From NCBI GenBank assembly GCA_031546815.1, contig JAVBJV010000007.1:1-64000 (forward strand): a stretch of DNA of 64,000 nucleotides, in the 5' to 3' direction. How positions within the stretch are numbered: position 1 is the stretch's first letter; each line of letters opens with the position of its first letter. The translations under genes and the position numbers were made by a program. Below, piece by piece: positions 1 to 7,221 of the stretch. The DNA is from JAVBJV01 sp031546815. GTDB lineage: Bacteria > Pseudomonadota > Alphaproteobacteria > Acetobacterales > Acetobacteraceae. Under the pieces are notes generated by a model. That model was not told the origin of the DNA. It worked only from the letters and a program-made list of their open reading frames with translations, and did no database searches.

Positions 1-395
1 TGGTCGATCACCAGGTCGACGGGCACCAGCGGGTTCACCTTCTGCGGGTCGCCGCCCAGCTTCAGGATCCCGTCGCGCATCGCGGCCAGATCGACCACTG
101 CGGGCACGCCGGTGAAGTCCTGCATCAGGATGCGCGCCGGACGGAAGGGAACTTCCTTGTCCGACTTGCCGCCATTGGTCAGCCATTCGGCAACCGACTT
201 GGCGTCCTGCACCGAATAGGAACGGCCATCTTCGAAGCGCAGGATATTCTCCAGCACCACTTTCAGCGTGACGGGCAGACGGGCAACGTCGCCGATGGTC
301 TTCGCCGCTTCGGGAATAGAGAAGTAGTCAAACTGCTTGCCGTCGATCGTCAGCGAGCGGCGGGTCTTGAGGCTGTCTTGCCCGATCATGCGCAT
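1..395 (-). CDS. acnA: Aconitate hydratase A, N-terminal part (runs off left edge)
   Basis: Aconitase interconverts citrate and isocitrate in the TCA cycle and, as a family, carries a [4Fe-4S] cluster. Only the first 131 codons are visible; the rest lies beyond position 1. The start is the ATG at 395, about 8 nt after a GAAGGAAA ribosome site; another ATG two codons later is less well spaced. The protein begins MRMIGQDSLKTRRSLTIDGK, continues with the family's SIPEA and LPVTLKVVLENILR segments, and reaches PVDLVIDH at the edge, the entry to the active-site domain. The cluster cysteines are outside the window. The gene is divergent from ccmA. The identification is firm; only completeness is unknown. 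Confidence 0.93.
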   Translation of the reverse strand, partial: MRMIGQDSLKTRRSLTIDGKQFDYFSIPEAAKTIGDVARLPVTLKVVLENILRFEDGRSYSVQDAKSVAEWLTNGGKSDKEVPFRPARILMQDFTGVPAVVDLAAMRDGILKLGGDPQKVNPLVPVDLVID

Positions 396-509
396 GTTGA
401 AATTTCCTTCACCCTTGATCGCGGCATGCCGGCCGCGTGACATTGCTGTTGGCTTAAATCATACCATCGCGAGGTGGTCCATTGTAGGAATGGATTTTTA
501 CAGTCGGGG

Positions 510-1148
510 GTGTCGGTGCTCGAGGCACGCAATCTGGCCGTGGTGCGCGGTGACCGGGTGATTTTTACCGGAATTTCGTTTCGCCTCCGTCCCGGACAGG
601 CGCATTTGCTGACAGGGCCGAACGGGGCGGGCAAGTCCACGCTGCTGCGCGCGCTGGCCGGACTTCTGCCGCTGGCGGCGGGGGAGTTGCGCTGCGACGG
701 AGATTCCGATTTCGAAACGGTGGATGCGCATACCTATGGCGCCGATTACGCGGCGCGGCTGTGTTATCTGGGCCATCAGGACGCGGTGAAGCCGGGGCTG
801 AGCGTACTGGAAAACATCCAATTTTATGCGGCCCTGCTGGGGGTTGGCGGGGACGCAGCGCGAATCGACGCGGCGCTGAGTGCGCTGGACCTGACGCATC
901 TGGCCGAGCTTCCGGCGCGGATGCTCTCGGCCGGGCAGAAGCGGCGGCTGGCGTTGTCGCGTCTGGCGGTATCGCTGGGCACGCGCCCGATCTGGCTGCT
1001 GGACGAACCGACGGTGGGGCTGGATACGGCATCGATCGCGCGGTTCGGCGCGCTGGTGGCGCGGCACCGGGCCGGTGGCGGCGCGGTGGTGGCGGCGACG
1101 CATCTGCCTCTGCCTTTCCCCGACGCCGAGGAGCTGCGACTGGGATGA
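510..1148 (+). CDS. ccmA: Heme exporter ATP-binding protein CcmA
   Basis: ATPase subunit of the CcmAB(CD) complex, which releases holo-CcmE during cytochrome c maturation. The Walker A motif GPNGAGKST is at residues 36-44, followed by the ABC signature LSAGQKRRLALSR and Walker B with IWLLDEPTVGLD. From the GTG at 510 the protein is 212 aa, the usual CcmA size. An in-frame ATG at 474 would add 12 residues that do not look like family sequence, so I prefer GTG 510, although its ribosome site is weak. The stop overlaps the ccmB start (ATGA), which implies translational coupling. No ccmC, ccmD or ccmE follows, unlike many alphaproteobacterial ccm clusters. Confidence 0.9.
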   Translation: MSVLEARNLAVVRGDRVIFTGISFRLRPGQAHLLTGPNGAGKSTLLRALAGLLPLAAGELRCDGDSDFETVDAHTYGADYAARLCYLGHQDAVKPGLSVLENIQFYAALLGVGGDAARIDAALSALDLTHLAELPARMLSAGQKRRLALSRLAVSLGTRPIWLLDEPTVGLDTASIARFGALVARHRAGGGAVVAATHLPLPFPDAEELRLG

Positions 1149-1810
1149 CCGCATTCTGGGCCATTATCGGGCGCGATTTACGTCTGGCGCGCCGGCACGG
1201 GGCGGACACGCTGGCGTCGGTGCTGTTTTTTCTGGTGGCGGCGTCGCTGTTTCCGCTGGCGGTGGGGCCGGCGCCCGAGGTGCTGACCCGGATCGGCCCC
1301 GGCATTATCTGGGTAACGGCGCTGCTGGCGGCCTTGCTGCCGCTGGAACGACTGTTCGGGGCCGAGCTTGAGGATGGGTCGCTGGATCAGCTGCTGCTGT
1401 CCGGCCTGTCGCCCGCGCTGACCGGGCTGGCGAAGGCGTGCGCGCACTGGCTGGTCACGGGCCTGCCGCTGCTGCTGGCGGCGGGGCCGGTTGCGCTGAT
1501 GCTGCGGGTCGAGCCGGAAACCCTGCCGGTGCTGCTGCTGGGTCTGCTGCCGGGCACGATGGCGTTGTCGCTGCTGGGTACGGCGTGCGCGGCAGTGACA
1601 TTGGGCGCGCGGCGGGCGGGTGTGCTGCTGCCGCTGCTGGTGCTGCCGCTGACGATCCCGGTTCTGGTGTTCGGTGTTGGCGCGGCCGATGCTGCGGCCA
1701 CGGGAATGGAGGCGCGCCCGCACCTGCTGCTGCTGGGCGCGGTTACGCTGCTGGCGCTGGTGCTGTCACCACTGGCGGCAGGCGCAGGACTGAAGGCGGC
1801 GGCGGAGTAG
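1145..1810 (+). CDS. ccmB: Heme exporter permease CcmB
   Basis: Membrane subunit paired with CcmA in cytochrome c maturation. The 221 aa start at the ATG overlapping the ccmA stop. The protein reads MTAFWAIIGRDLRLARR, the typical CcmB N-terminus, then has about six hydrophobic segments, with LFGAELEDGSLDQLLLSG between the second and third, the CcmB hallmark. The length matches the family. The next gene is on the opposite strand, so the ccm transcript appears to end here with only A and B; ccmC and later genes must be elsewhere or absent. Confidence 0.92.
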   Translation: MTAFWAIIGRDLRLARRHGADTLASVLFFLVAASLFPLAVGPAPEVLTRIGPGIIWVTALLAALLPLERLFGAELEDGSLDQLLLSGLSPALTGLAKACAHWLVTGLPLLLAAGPVALMLRVEPETLPVLLLGLLPGTMALSLLGTACAAVTLGARRAGVLLPLLVLPLTIPVLVFGVGAADAAATGMEARPHLLLLGAVTLLALVLSPLAAGAGLKAAAE

Positions 1811-1816
1811 GGCGCA

Positions 1817-1945
1817 TCAGCGCCCTACGACCACTCCGACTCCTGTTCCCACGTATGGGCCACCCGAACCAACCCCGACCTCGCACGCTGCCAGAGGCAG
1901 CAGGGCGAGGATGAGAAGGATGATGAGGGCGAGGGGGCTGGGCAT
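1817..1945 (-). CDS. 42-residue putative mini-lipoprotein
   Basis: A short ORF starts at ATG 1945, 15 nt after the stop of the upstream lipoprotein gene on the same strand. The product begins MPSPLALIILLILALLPL and continues into a lipobox LAAC with Cys21. About 21 residues remain after lipidation, rich in Gly and Val (VGVGSGGPYVGTGVGVVVG). This looks like a secreted lipopeptide of the entericidin/small-lipoprotein kind, but I see no named family. It is probably the last gene of the lipoprotein operon. The ribosome site (GAAAGA) is weak. The function is unknown; being real rests on the well-formed signal peptide and lipobox. Confidence 0.5.
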   Translation of the reverse strand: MPSPLALIILLILALLPLAACEVGVGSGGPYVGTGVGVVVGR

Positions 1946-1959
1946 GTGTATCTTTCAGA

Positions 1960-2652
1960 TTATCGGGTGCCAGCGGGGGCAGGCGGAACAATGTGCAGGC
2001 GCTCAAGTTCCGAGATGATTTTTCTAGCCGTACGCTCCAGCCCCCGGCCTGGCGACGTGGTGCTGAGTCTGTAATCCACTTCGCCCTCGGCGACGCGGGC
2101 ATCATTGGCTGTGGATAGGATATACCAGGAAACGGTGCCCGCATATGTTTTGATGATCCAGCCGTTATCCAGAAGCCCGGACTCGGTGGGGAAAAGGACC
2201 AGACGATGCGATGCGCCGAAAGCCTGTTCGCGTGTTGCGTTGGATTGGATGATGGCTCTTACGGGAACATTTCTGGAAGCCGAGTAGTTTCTGGAACCGC
2301 GAACAATGGGCGTGTTGAGCTGATTGTTTGCAAATGCGGGGAGGGTATTTGCCTCGATGCTGTCGACACGCACGCCACGTACGCGCAGGGCTTCGACGAG
2401 GCTGTTCCGAAGCCCGGCGAGGCTTTCATCCAGCTGTTCGTTATTGCTGACATTATTCTGCAAGAAAGAATAAACGTAGAGGCCATTGATTGTGGATGGC
2501 GTTACTGAAACGCCGGGCATCAGGCGGCTGGACCGGATATTGTTATATTCGCCGCAGCCGGTCAGGCCGAGAAAGCATACAGCCGACAGGGCGATGAATG
2601 AAGCCGCCTTGCGTGCAAAAACCTTCCGGAGAAGATTGGGGATAAGGTGCAT
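1960..2652 (-). CDS. Putative lipoprotein, tandem paralogue 4
   Basis: 230 aa with an n-region of basic residues, a hydrophobic core and lipobox LTGC at about residue 33, so probably a lipidated envelope protein. It shares with the next three genes a YVYSFLQ motif after the mature N-terminus, an ALRxRG segment, a central VPVRxxIxxNxxRExAxGASHRL block, a W-x-L strand and a C-terminal ELERLHIVPPA. It is most similar to the paralogue at 3293-3934. It is the fourth gene in transcription order, 22 nt after its neighbour. No enzymatic motif is recognisable. The order of secondary structure (Tyr-rich strand, amphipathic helix, strand) resembles small outer-membrane assembly lipoproteins, but that is only an impression. 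Confidence 0.75.
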   Translation of the reverse strand: MHLIPNLLRKVFARKAASFIALSAVCFLGLTGCGEYNNIRSSRLMPGVSVTPSTINGLYVYSFLQNNVSNNEQLDESLAGLRNSLVEALRVRGVRVDSIEANTLPAFANNQLNTPIVRGSRNYSASRNVPVRAIIQSNATREQAFGASHRLVLFPTESGLLDNGWIIKTYAGTVSWYILSTANDARVAEGEVDYRLSTTSPGRGLERTARKIISELERLHIVPPAPAGTR

Positions 2653-2674
2653 GATAATGGGCCTTGGGTTTTTC

Positions 2675-3262
2675 TTACTGGACGGTTGGGGCCGGAGGAA
2701 TGAGGTTCATCTGCCCAAGCTTTGACAGCAGTTGATTCGCCATTTGCTGAGCGGATGTGCTTCGGATTCCGCCAACGACGTAGTGCATCTGGCCAAGCGC
2801 AACGAAGCTGTCATCTGAGACGGATTGCAGCGCCCAGGTGAGTGTGCCCCAGTAATGATTATAACCGTCATTGATCATGTCTGTTGGTGTCAGGATGATG
2901 CGGTGCGTTGCGCCAAAACTGCGTTCGCGTGCGCTGTTGGCCTGGATGGTTTCGCGCACAGGGATGCGGCCGGAGGATTCCGAAAGATGTGACACAGCTC
3001 CGGAAGCCTCGGTTACATCAGCCCGCAGTCCGCGGGCGCGGAGACCCACGAGCAGCAGGTCCCGGAATTGTCCAACCCGCTGATTGATCGCATCGTTCGA
3101 TGCCGGGCCGTTCTGCAGGAAGGAATAAACATAGACACCCGAGATGGAACCCGACGTTACCGGTGTGGTGGACAGCAAACGTCCTGAAATCTCCGGGCCG
3201 CCACATGCCGTCAGGCAGAGCAGAAAAAGCAGGGCCGCTCCGCGTTGAACAAATTTGATCAT
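2675..3262 (-). CDS. Putative lipoprotein, tandem paralogue 3
   Basis: 195 aa, the shortest of the four. The signal peptide ends in lipobox LTAC (Cys20), then GGPEISG. It carries the shared YVYSFLQ motif, GLRARGLRADV, IPVRETIQANSARERSFGAT and a terminal MNLIPPAPT. Relative to the others it lacks about 20 residues between the ALRxRG helix and the VPVR block. The start ATG at 3262 has an AGGAAA site 9 nt upstream. The position within a same-strand run with short gaps (30 and 22 nt) implies co-transcription with its paralogues. Function unknown. Confidence 0.75.
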   Translation of the reverse strand: MIKFVQRGAALLFLLCLTACGGPEISGRLLSTTPVTSGSISGVYVYSFLQNGPASNDAINQRVGQFRDLLLVGLRARGLRADVTEASGAVSHLSESSGRIPVRETIQANSARERSFGATHRIILTPTDMINDGYNHYWGTLTWALQSVSDDSFVALGQMHYVVGGIRSTSAQQMANQLLSKLGQMNLIPPAPTVQ

Positions 3263-3292
3263 CGAATATTTCCTGTAAGCGATAAGGGGCGG

Positions 3293-3934
3293 TTATCTGG
3301 ATGCTGGCTGCACGATATGCAGACGCTCAAACTCGGCAACGAGGTCGCGTATGTATGGCCGCAGCTCGCTCGTGCCGGCAGTGTTGAAGAACAGAAGATC
3401 AAGGGTGCCCTCCGCCAGGACGCTGTTTGCAGCGATCGATAGGATCTCCCAGCGAATGCGACTTGTGTGTTCGACAACAAACATTCCCTGTCGAACAGAA
3501 GATGCCTGCGACGGAAAAAGAACCAAACGATGCGACGCACCGGATGCCTGCTCTGCCACACCGTTCGATCGGATGGTGTTACCAACGGAAACCTCGCGAG
3601 AGGTGCCGCGCAGGGCGGATGTCCGTGATGGAGTGCTGATCTGTTCGTTTGCGTATGCGGACAGTGTTGTTGCATCCATATACGTCACGGTCATGTTGCG
3701 GCTACGCAGGGCGTCCACAAACATCTGGTCGAATTTTTGCAGACCTTCCCGCATGTCGTTGTTTGTGCTGATGCTGCCCTGCAGGAAGGAATAAACATAC
3801 AGGCTTTTGATTGTGGCAGGCGTTATCGAAGCGCCCGGCACAATTCTGCCTTGTGCGACAGGTTCACCACACCCCAGAAGTGTTCCGGCGCAAATGGCGA
3901 TCAGAGCCATCCGGAGAATCGCTGTAAGACGCAT
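3293..3934 (-). CDS. Putative lipoprotein, tandem paralogue 2
   Basis: 213 aa; the signal peptide ends in lipobox LLGC (Cys22). It contains PGASITPATIKSLYVYSFLQ, then a divergent helix (ALRSRNMTV), an EQASGASHRLVLFPS block, RWEIL and the terminal EFERLHIVQPA. The start at 3934 lies 5 nt after the stop of the upstream paralogue, with GGGGAA as ribosome site, so the two are tightly linked. The VPVR motif of the others is degenerate here (VSVGNTI), which may mean relaxed selection or specialisation. Function unknown. Confidence 0.75.
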   Translation of the reverse strand: MRLTAILRMALIAICAGTLLGCGEPVAQGRIVPGASITPATIKSLYVYSFLQGSISTNNDMREGLQKFDQMFVDALRSRNMTVTYMDATTLSAYANEQISTPSRTSALRGTSREVSVGNTIRSNGVAEQASGASHRLVLFPSQASSVRQGMFVVEHTSRIRWEILSIAANSVLAEGTLDLLFFNTAGTSELRPYIRDLVAEFERLHIVQPASR

Positions 3935-3939
3935 GAAAT

Positions 3940-4590
3940 TCAGTTCCCCACCCGGGCATTGGCGACAGGCGCCAGAATATTCAGGCGCTCAAACTCGGCG
4001 AGCAGTTTATCCACCATCTGCTGCGTGGGCAGGTGTGGTGCAATAATTGCGTTGAACTGATAGCTGATGCTGCCGGTAGCGATAAAAGTGTTGGATGTCG
4101 TGGGTTGCAGGGCCCACATGATGACTCCGGAAAGATGGTTTGGACCCCGCCGGAAAGTTGCGCGTGGGGTCAGCAACAGTCGATACGGCGCCCCCGAGGC
4201 ACGCTCTCGACTTTGATTGGCCGCAATAACTTCCCGGACGGGAATATGGGATCTTCTGGCGTTTCCGCTGGATGCGACCATGATGTCGTCTCCGCCGGTT
4301 TGCAGGCCGGGCGTTTCGGAAACCTCGATTGTTTCAACACGCAGGCCGCGTGCACGCAGGGCCTCGGTCAGTTTGTCGCGAAACTGGCTGAGGTGCTGTT
4401 TCAGTTCCGGGTCCGGATCCAGTCCCTGCTGCAGGAACGAATATGTATATATTCCGGTGACGGCAGATGGTGTGATTGATGCCCCCGGGAACAGATTTCC
4501 ACCGACGGCGGCGCTGGGGGCGCAACCCGTCAGGCCGAGCAAGCAAAAGGCTGCCAGAAAGGCGGTTGCAATGATTCTGTGCAGAGACAT
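3940..4590 (-). CDS. Putative lipoprotein, tandem paralogue 1 (first gene of array)
   Basis: 216 aa from ATG 4590; MSLHRIIATAFLAAFCLLGL leads to lipobox LTGC (Cys23). PGASITPSAVTGIYTYSFLQ, ALRARGLRVETIE, IPVREVIAANQSRERASGAP, MWALQ and EFERLNILAPVA give the same order of blocks as the other three. The open frame continues upstream to 4758, but that stretch is encoded by a poly-C run and basic leader sequence, so I start at 4590, where a GGAA site is present. It heads the array; its promoter should lie between 4591 and 4778. Function unknown. Confidence 0.75.
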   Translation of the reverse strand: MSLHRIIATAFLAAFCLLGLTGCAPSAAVGGNLFPGASITPSAVTGIYTYSFLQQGLDPDPELKQHLSQFRDKLTEALRARGLRVETIEVSETPGLQTGGDDIMVASSGNARRSHIPVREVIAANQSRERASGAPYRLLLTPRATFRRGPNHLSGVIMWALQPTTSNTFIATGSISYQFNAIIAPHLPTQQMVDKLLAEFERLNILAPVANARVGN

Positions 4591-4708
4591 TCGTTTCCAG
4601 TTCCCCAATTCCGGGGACGTCCTCCAGGTTGAATAATTTTTGTAAATTGCAACTACAGCGCGCTGTCTGACAAGCCCGTCAGTTCTTGCGGGACACTTCT
4701 CGGGTAAT

Positions 4709-4720
4709 GGGGGGGGGGGG
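4709..4720. repeat. 12-G homopolymer in leader of lipoprotein array
   Basis: Twelve consecutive G residues on the + strand (C on the coding strand of the array), 119 nt upstream of the first lipoprotein start. It is the longest homopolymer I noticed in the window. Such tracts can slip during replication and change promoter spacing; they are also prone to assembly error. Confidence 0.85.
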
Positions 4721-4732
4721 CGCATTCCAGTA

Positions 4733-4765
4733 ACCGTCATTGCACGATGTACGTGCAATGACGGT
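4733..4765 (-). terminator. Perfect 14-bp stem-loop between 4779-5354 gene and lipoprotein array
   Basis: Arms accgtcattgcacg (4733-4746) and its exact complement (4752-4765) enclose a 5-nt loop. It lies 14 nt past the stop of the minus-strand gene ending at 4779, so it may end that transcript, though no T-run follows. It could equally be an operator for the array downstream. Confidence 0.55.
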
Positions 4766-4778
4766 CAGGTATCCTGCC

Positions 4779-5354
4779 TCAACGCCCCGTCGGTGCCGGG
4801 CGGATGGCGAGGACCGCCGCTTCGATCAGGGTGGCGACCACCGTGTCCCCCGGCTGCACGTTGTCGAGGTTCACATCGTCAGGCGCGCGCACCGTATGCA
4901 GTTTGCCGTCCGCGCTGCGCAGCACGACCTGACGGGCATCACGGTTCACACTGTCCACCTGCGACGTGATCTGCGAGACATTGCGCATCGAAAAACCGGG
5001 CCGCGCACCATGCGGCGCGCGACGGATATGCGTGTGTTCCGCCGCGGCCGTGGGTGATCCGCCACGCACCAGCGACAGGACCACCGTGTCGGTCACGTCG
5101 ATCTGCACAACGTCGCCCGGCTTGATCTGGTTGAAGTTACGCACCCGCGCCGGCAGCCGATACGTTGTGTAGTTGCCGTCTGCATCGCGCACCAGAATCT
5201 CGCGCGTGGTGCGGCTCACGGTTTCAATCGTCGCAATAACTGTGGATGCATGTTCCTGCATCGTGCGGGTGCCGACCACACGCGGTGCGGTTTCAGCCAT
5301 CGCAGAGAACGCAAAGGCACAAAACACAGCCGACAGAAGAACAGAACGAATCAT
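4779..5354 (-). CDS. Secreted protein with two tandem copies of an unknown domain
   Basis: 191 aa with a classical signal peptide (MIRSVLLSAVFCAFAFSAMA, probable cleavage after AMA). The mature part has an internal duplication: residues about 38-95 and 125-180 both run as I-x-x-V-x-R-x-x-R-x-[IV]-[LV]-[VL]-R, ADG, then R-x-P, a short gap, [QV]xPGD-x-V, and end in VLS/LAIR. Each copy looks like a small beta-barrel. No catalytic residues stand out. It is probably periplasmic. It lies between gpsA and the lipoprotein array with its own probable terminator, so it may be a single-gene unit. I recognise no named family. Confidence 0.75.
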   Translation of the reverse strand: MIRSVLLSAVFCAFAFSAMAETAPRVVGTRTMQEHASTVIATIETVSRTTREILVRDADGNYTTYRLPARVRNFNQIKPGDVVQIDVTDTVVLSLVRGGSPTAAAEHTHIRRAPHGARPGFSMRNVSQITSQVDSVNRDARQVVLRSADGKLHTVRAPDDVNLDNVQPGDTVVATLIEAAVLAIRPAPTGR

Positions 5355-5390
5355 GGCGTACCCTTTATGTTGTTGTTACCTGCAGGCACG

Positions 5391-6365
5391 TCATTCATCC
5401 CGCTTCGGGCGGGACAGTAATGCGGCGATCACGTCCCGCACCGACATCTTCTCCTGCACCACCGCGGCCACCGCGGCCACGATCGGCATGTCCACACCAG
5501 CCGATGCAGCGCGTGCCAGCAAGGCCGGGGCAGTGGTTACGCCCTCGGTCACCGATGTGCGCGCGGCCAGAATATCGGCGATCTTCAAACCTTGTCCCAG
5601 CGCCACGCCACACGAGAAATTGCGGCTGCTTGCCCCCGCGCAGGTCAGCATCAGATCGCCAAGCCCCGACAGGCCCGCCACGGTTTCCGCGCGGCCACCC
5701 AGCGCCACAGTCAGTCGGGCGATTTCCGCCAGACCGCGTGTCACCAATGCGGCGCGCGCGTTCTCGCCCAGCTTCGCGCCGATTGCCACGCCCGCTGCAA
5801 TCGCGATCACGTTTTTCGTCGCGCCGCCGATCTGCGTGCCTGTCGGATCATCGTTGCCGTAGAGTCGGAAGGATGGCGTTGCGAAAGCGGCGATGCACCG
5901 CTCTCGCAACGCCGCATTATGCGCGGCAACCACTGCGGCAGAGGGCAATCCCGTCGCCAGTTCATGCGCGAAGGTCGGGCCGCTCAGCACGCCAAGCCGC
6001 GCCGTTGGGCGCACCACCGCCAGCACTTCCAGCGGCAGGGCGAAGCTGCCTGCCTCGACACCTTTCGCCACCGTGACCAGATCGGTGCATGTCTGCGGCA
6101 GTTGCGCGGCGATGTTGCGTGTGTGTTGCGTCGGCACTGCCAGCACGGTCAGCGGCGCGGCAATCTGCGCCATGTCCGCCGTGATGCGGATGGATGGATC
6201 CATCGTTATGCCGGGCAGGTGCAGCGTGTTGAGGCGCGTGTACGACATCTCGGCCGCGCGTTCCGCGTTGCGTGCCCACAGTGTGACCCGGCATCCGGCC
6301 CGCGCCGCCTGCAACGCCAGAGCCGTGCCGAATGCGCCTGCGCCGATAATGGCGACGTCGTTCAT
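5391..6365 (-). CDS. gpsA: Glycerol-3-phosphate dehydrogenase [NAD(P)+]
   Basis: Reduces dihydroxyacetone phosphate to sn-glycerol-3-phosphate for phospholipid synthesis, in the cytosol. The 324 aa start with a Rossmann fold, IIGAGAFGTALALQAARAG (GxGxxG type, residues 5-23). GVLSGPTFAHELATGLPSA, with the family SGP motif, follows in the middle. The C-terminal half has the substrate-binding and catalytic KNVIAIAAGVAIGAKLGENA block and GLGDLMLTC. The length is normal. It is 31 nt downstream of rlmJ on the same strand and may belong to the tsaD-rlmJ-gpsA transcript, an order seen in other alphaproteobacteria. Confidence 0.95.
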   Translation of the reverse strand: MNDVAIIGAGAFGTALALQAARAGCRVTLWARNAERAAEMSYTRLNTLHLPGITMDPSIRITADMAQIAAPLTVLAVPTQHTRNIAAQLPQTCTDLVTVAKGVEAGSFALPLEVLAVVRPTARLGVLSGPTFAHELATGLPSAAVVAAHNAALRERCIAAFATPSFRLYGNDDPTGTQIGGATKNVIAIAAGVAIGAKLGENARAALVTRGLAEIARLTVALGGRAETVAGLSGLGDLMLTCAGASSRNFSCGVALGQGLKIADILAARTSVTEGVTTAPALLARAASAGVDMPIVAAVAAVVQEKMSVRDVIAALLSRPKRDE

Positions 6366-6396
6366 GTGCGTTTCTCCAAGCGCGTTTGTATCGCGG

Positions 6397-7221
6397 CTAG
6401 CGTTCCTCGACCAGACGGATCAGCGCGTGGCCTTCGCCGTAATCGCCTTCACCCAGACGCGGGCTTAACGCCGCCAGCAGGTTCGATGCGGCTTCTTCAA
6501 ACCCGTAGGGTGGGTTGATCACCAGCAGTCCGCAGCCGTTCAGCTTGGTGGGGTCGATCGGGGTGCGCAGCCACAGCTCGGCGGCGACGATGTCGTGAAT
6601 GCCCGATGCCTGCATCGCCTCGTGGAACATCCGCACCGGCGTGCGATGCTTGATCGGATACCACGCCGCGAACACTCCCGTCGCAAACCGCTTGTGGCCC
6701 GCACACAGCGCGCGCTGCAATTGTTCGAATTCGTCGGGCTCTTCAAACGGAGGGTCGATCAGGATCAATCCGCGCCGTTCGGGGAAAGGCAGCAGCGCCG
6801 TCATCGCTTTCCATGCGTCGCGCATATACACGGTGATCTGTCTGTCGCGCGCATAACGGCGCTTCAGCGTGCCGAAATCTTCCGGATGCAGTTCACTGCA
6901 CACCAGCCGATCCTGCGGGCGCAGCAGCGTGCGCACGATCTCGGGCGAACCGGGATACTGGCTGGGTTTTGCCGTCGCGATGGCAACGTAATCTTCCAGC
7001 ACTTCGGGCGGATTTTCGGTCAGCCGCGCGATGCCGCGTTTCCATTCGCCGGTGCGTGCGGCGTGCGACGATTCCAGATCGTACATGCCGATCCCCGCAT
7101 GCGTGTCCAGCACGGCAATCGGCGTGTCCTTGCGCTGCAAGGCGCGCACCAGCCACACCAGCAGGGCGTGCTTCATGCAGTCGGCGAAGTTGCCGGCGTG
7201 AAATGCGTGGCGATAATTCAT
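6397..7221 (-). CDS. rlmJ: 23S rRNA (adenine2030-N6)-methyltransferase RlmJ
   Basis: 274 aa. The start MNYRHAFHAGNFADCMKHAL is the diagnostic N-terminus of RlmJ, so I use ATG 7221 rather than the longer frame. The SAM-binding DTHAGIGMYDL and the N6-adenine methylase catalytic motif DPPFE (in LILIDPPFEEPDEF) are both present. The C-terminus (NPPYGFE) also matches the family. The ATG overlaps the tsaD stop (ATGA), so translation is coupled to tsaD. Acts on the large ribosomal subunit RNA. Confidence 0.93.
   Translation of the reverse strand: MNYRHAFHAGNFADCMKHALLVWLVRALQRKDTPIAVLDTHAGIGMYDLESSHAARTGEWKRGIARLTENPPEVLEDYVAIATAKPSQYPGSPEIVRTLLRPQDRLVCSELHPEDFGTLKRRYARDRQITVYMRDAWKAMTALLPFPERRGLILIDPPFEEPDEFEQLQRALCAGHKRFATGVFAAWYPIKHRTPVRMFHEAMQASGIHDIVAAELWLRTPIDPTKLNGCGLLVINPPYGFEEAASNLLAALSPRLGEGDYGEGHALIRLVEER

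Noticed and set aside
4591..4758. 56-residue N-terminal extension of the first lipoprotein
   Set aside because: It depends on reading the poly-C tract as PPPP and the hairpin as protein; the signal peptide begins at 4590.
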